This document shows positions 30,909 to 31,466 of a DNA stretch of 31,466 bases, piece after piece. A program made the translations under genes and the position numbers. The notes under the pieces are model-generated. The model made no database searches, was not told the DNA's origin, and saw only the letters and a list, made by a program, of their open reading frames with translations. The first letter of the stretch is position 1. Every line of letters starts with the position of its first letter. Source of the stretch: DASUBN01 sp036500225 (GTDB lineage Bacteria > Pseudomonadota > Gammaproteobacteria > Natronospirales > REEB76); NCBI GenBank assembly GCA_036500225.1, contig DASYCJ010000019.1, positions 1 through 31,466 of the forward strand, read 5' to 3'.

Positions 30909-31199
30909 ATGAAGATTCGTCCCCTTGGCGACCGCGCCATCGTGAAGCGTCTCGAGTCCGAGACCAAGACCGCCGGCGGCATCCTGATCCCGGATAGCGC
31001 CACCGAGAAGCCGAGCAAGGGCAAGGTCCTCGCTGTCGGCCCTGGCAAGAGTCTGAAGGGTGGCAAGCACCGCCCCCTGGCCGTGAAGGTTGGTGACGAA
31101 GTGCTCTTCGGCAAGTACAGCGGCACCGAGTACAAAGAAGGCAAAGACGAGTTCGTGGTCCTCCGCGAGGAAGACATCATCGGCGTGTTCGAGAAGTAA
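30909..31199 (+). CDS. groES: Co-chaperonin GroES
   Basis: GroES caps the GroEL cage during protein folding. The 96-residue protein starts MKIRPLGDRAIVKR and shows the mobile loop (ESETKTAGGILIPDSA, about 16-31), GKVLAVGPGK and the C-terminal FVVLREEDIIGVFEK. ATG 30909 has GTGGAG eight bases ahead; an upstream in-frame start at 30879 is not used. It is followed by groEL after 60 bases, and the pair is controlled by CIRCE. Confidence 0.97.
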   Translation: MKIRPLGDRAIVKRLESETKTAGGILIPDSATEKPSKGKVLAVGPGKSLKGGKHRPLAVKVGDEVLFGKYSGTEYKEGKDEFVVLREEDIIGVFEK

Positions 31200-31259
31200 A
31201 AACCCGCGCCACCGCACAGATTCGTATTGTTACAGAACTAATTTCAGAGGAATAAGACA

Positions 31260-31466
31260 ATGGCTGCTAAAGAAGTTAAATTCGGTGATGACGCGCGCCA
31301 GCGCATGTTCCGCGGCGTGAACGTGCTCGCCAATGCCGTGAAGGTCACTTTGGGTCCCAAGGGCCGCAACGTCGTGCTCGAGAAGAGCTTCGGCGCCCCC
31401 ACCATCACCAAAGACGGCGTGTCCGTCGCCAAAGAGATCGAACTCAAAGACAAGTTCGAGAACATG
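31260..31466 (+). CDS. groL: Chaperonin GroEL, N-terminal fragment cut by the window edge
   Basis: The 60-kDa chaperonin that folds proteins in an ATP-driven cage. Only the first 69 residues are visible: MAAKEVKFGDDARQRM, then NAVKVTLGPKGRNVVLEKSFGAP split near 26-48 with the ATP-site TLGPKGR, and ITKDGVSVAKEIEL. Start is ATG 31260, nine bases after AGAGG. The gene is intact up to the edge and co-transcribed with groES. Confidence 0.97.
   Translation, partial: MAAKEVKFGDDARQRMFRGVNVLANAVKVTLGPKGRNVVLEKSFGAPTITKDGVSVAKEIELKDKFENM

Overview
The window is GC-rich chromosomal DNA from a gammaproteobacterium. The supporting signs are housekeeping neighbourhoods typical of that class: dusB-fis, prmA next to a DUF3426 zinc-ribbon protein, aroQ-accB-accC, cutA-dsbD beside groES-groEL, rhlB divergent from trxA-rho, and cysQ beside yrfG. 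A perfect CIRCE element in front of groES suggests an HrcA-using lineage (Xanthomonadales/Nevskiales-like or another early-branching gammaproteobacterium rather than an enteric). That placement is inference. No phage, insertion sequence, CRISPR array, tRNA or rRNA was seen. Nearly all the DNA is genic, and most frames on the opposite strand of genes are GC-driven shadows.

Layout. 1-800 (minus): truncated PHP phosphoesterase (Rnm/YciV type) overlapping a DUF465 protein. 870-2100 (plus): queD and a secreted dienelactone hydrolase. 2140-3410 (minus): exported protein with two retropepsin-like D[ST]GA motifs. 3516-5252 (plus): chalcone-isomerase-like secreted protein and two paralogous DUF2846-like lipoproteins. 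5259-7130: cysQ with a small secreted protein, divergent from yrfG. 7224-11070: rhlB plus an isoprenylcysteine-methyltransferase-like membrane protein (minus), and trxA-rho with a clear terminator (plus). 11135-13886 (plus): a secreted protein, then an ECF41-type sigma factor locus. 13901-18524 (minus): purH, an inserted secreted metalloprotease, and purD. 18761-22164 (minus): prmA, DUF3426, dusB, fis. 22285-24202 (plus): two VOC proteins with histone-like tails and a secreted protein. 24281-30763 (minus): cutA, dsbD, tlpA-like thioredoxin, aroQ, accB, accC and a small membrane protein. 30806-31466 (plus): groES and the start of groEL under a sigma70-like promoter abutting CIRCE.

The most distinctive region is 11.7-13.9 kb. 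An ECF41 sigma factor with its fused C-terminal SnoaL-like domain sits next to a carboxymuconolactone decarboxylase/AhpD-like protein. Both genes are preceded by a near-identical promoter of the ECF41 type (-35 [T/C]GTCACA, 16-nt spacer, -10 CGTC), implying autoregulation. Two paralogous DCC/DUF393-like thiol proteins bracket the pair, and one of them has lost the first cysteine of its CxxC. Other unusual points are a gluzincin-like protease translationally coupled between purH and purD, a 760-residue DsbD with two N-terminal alpha domains, tandem VOC proteins with Lys/Arg-rich tails, an imperfect dispersed repeat near 18.65 and 24.24 kb, a long inverted repeat in the aroQ leader, and a four-hairpin cluster between dsbD and tlpA.
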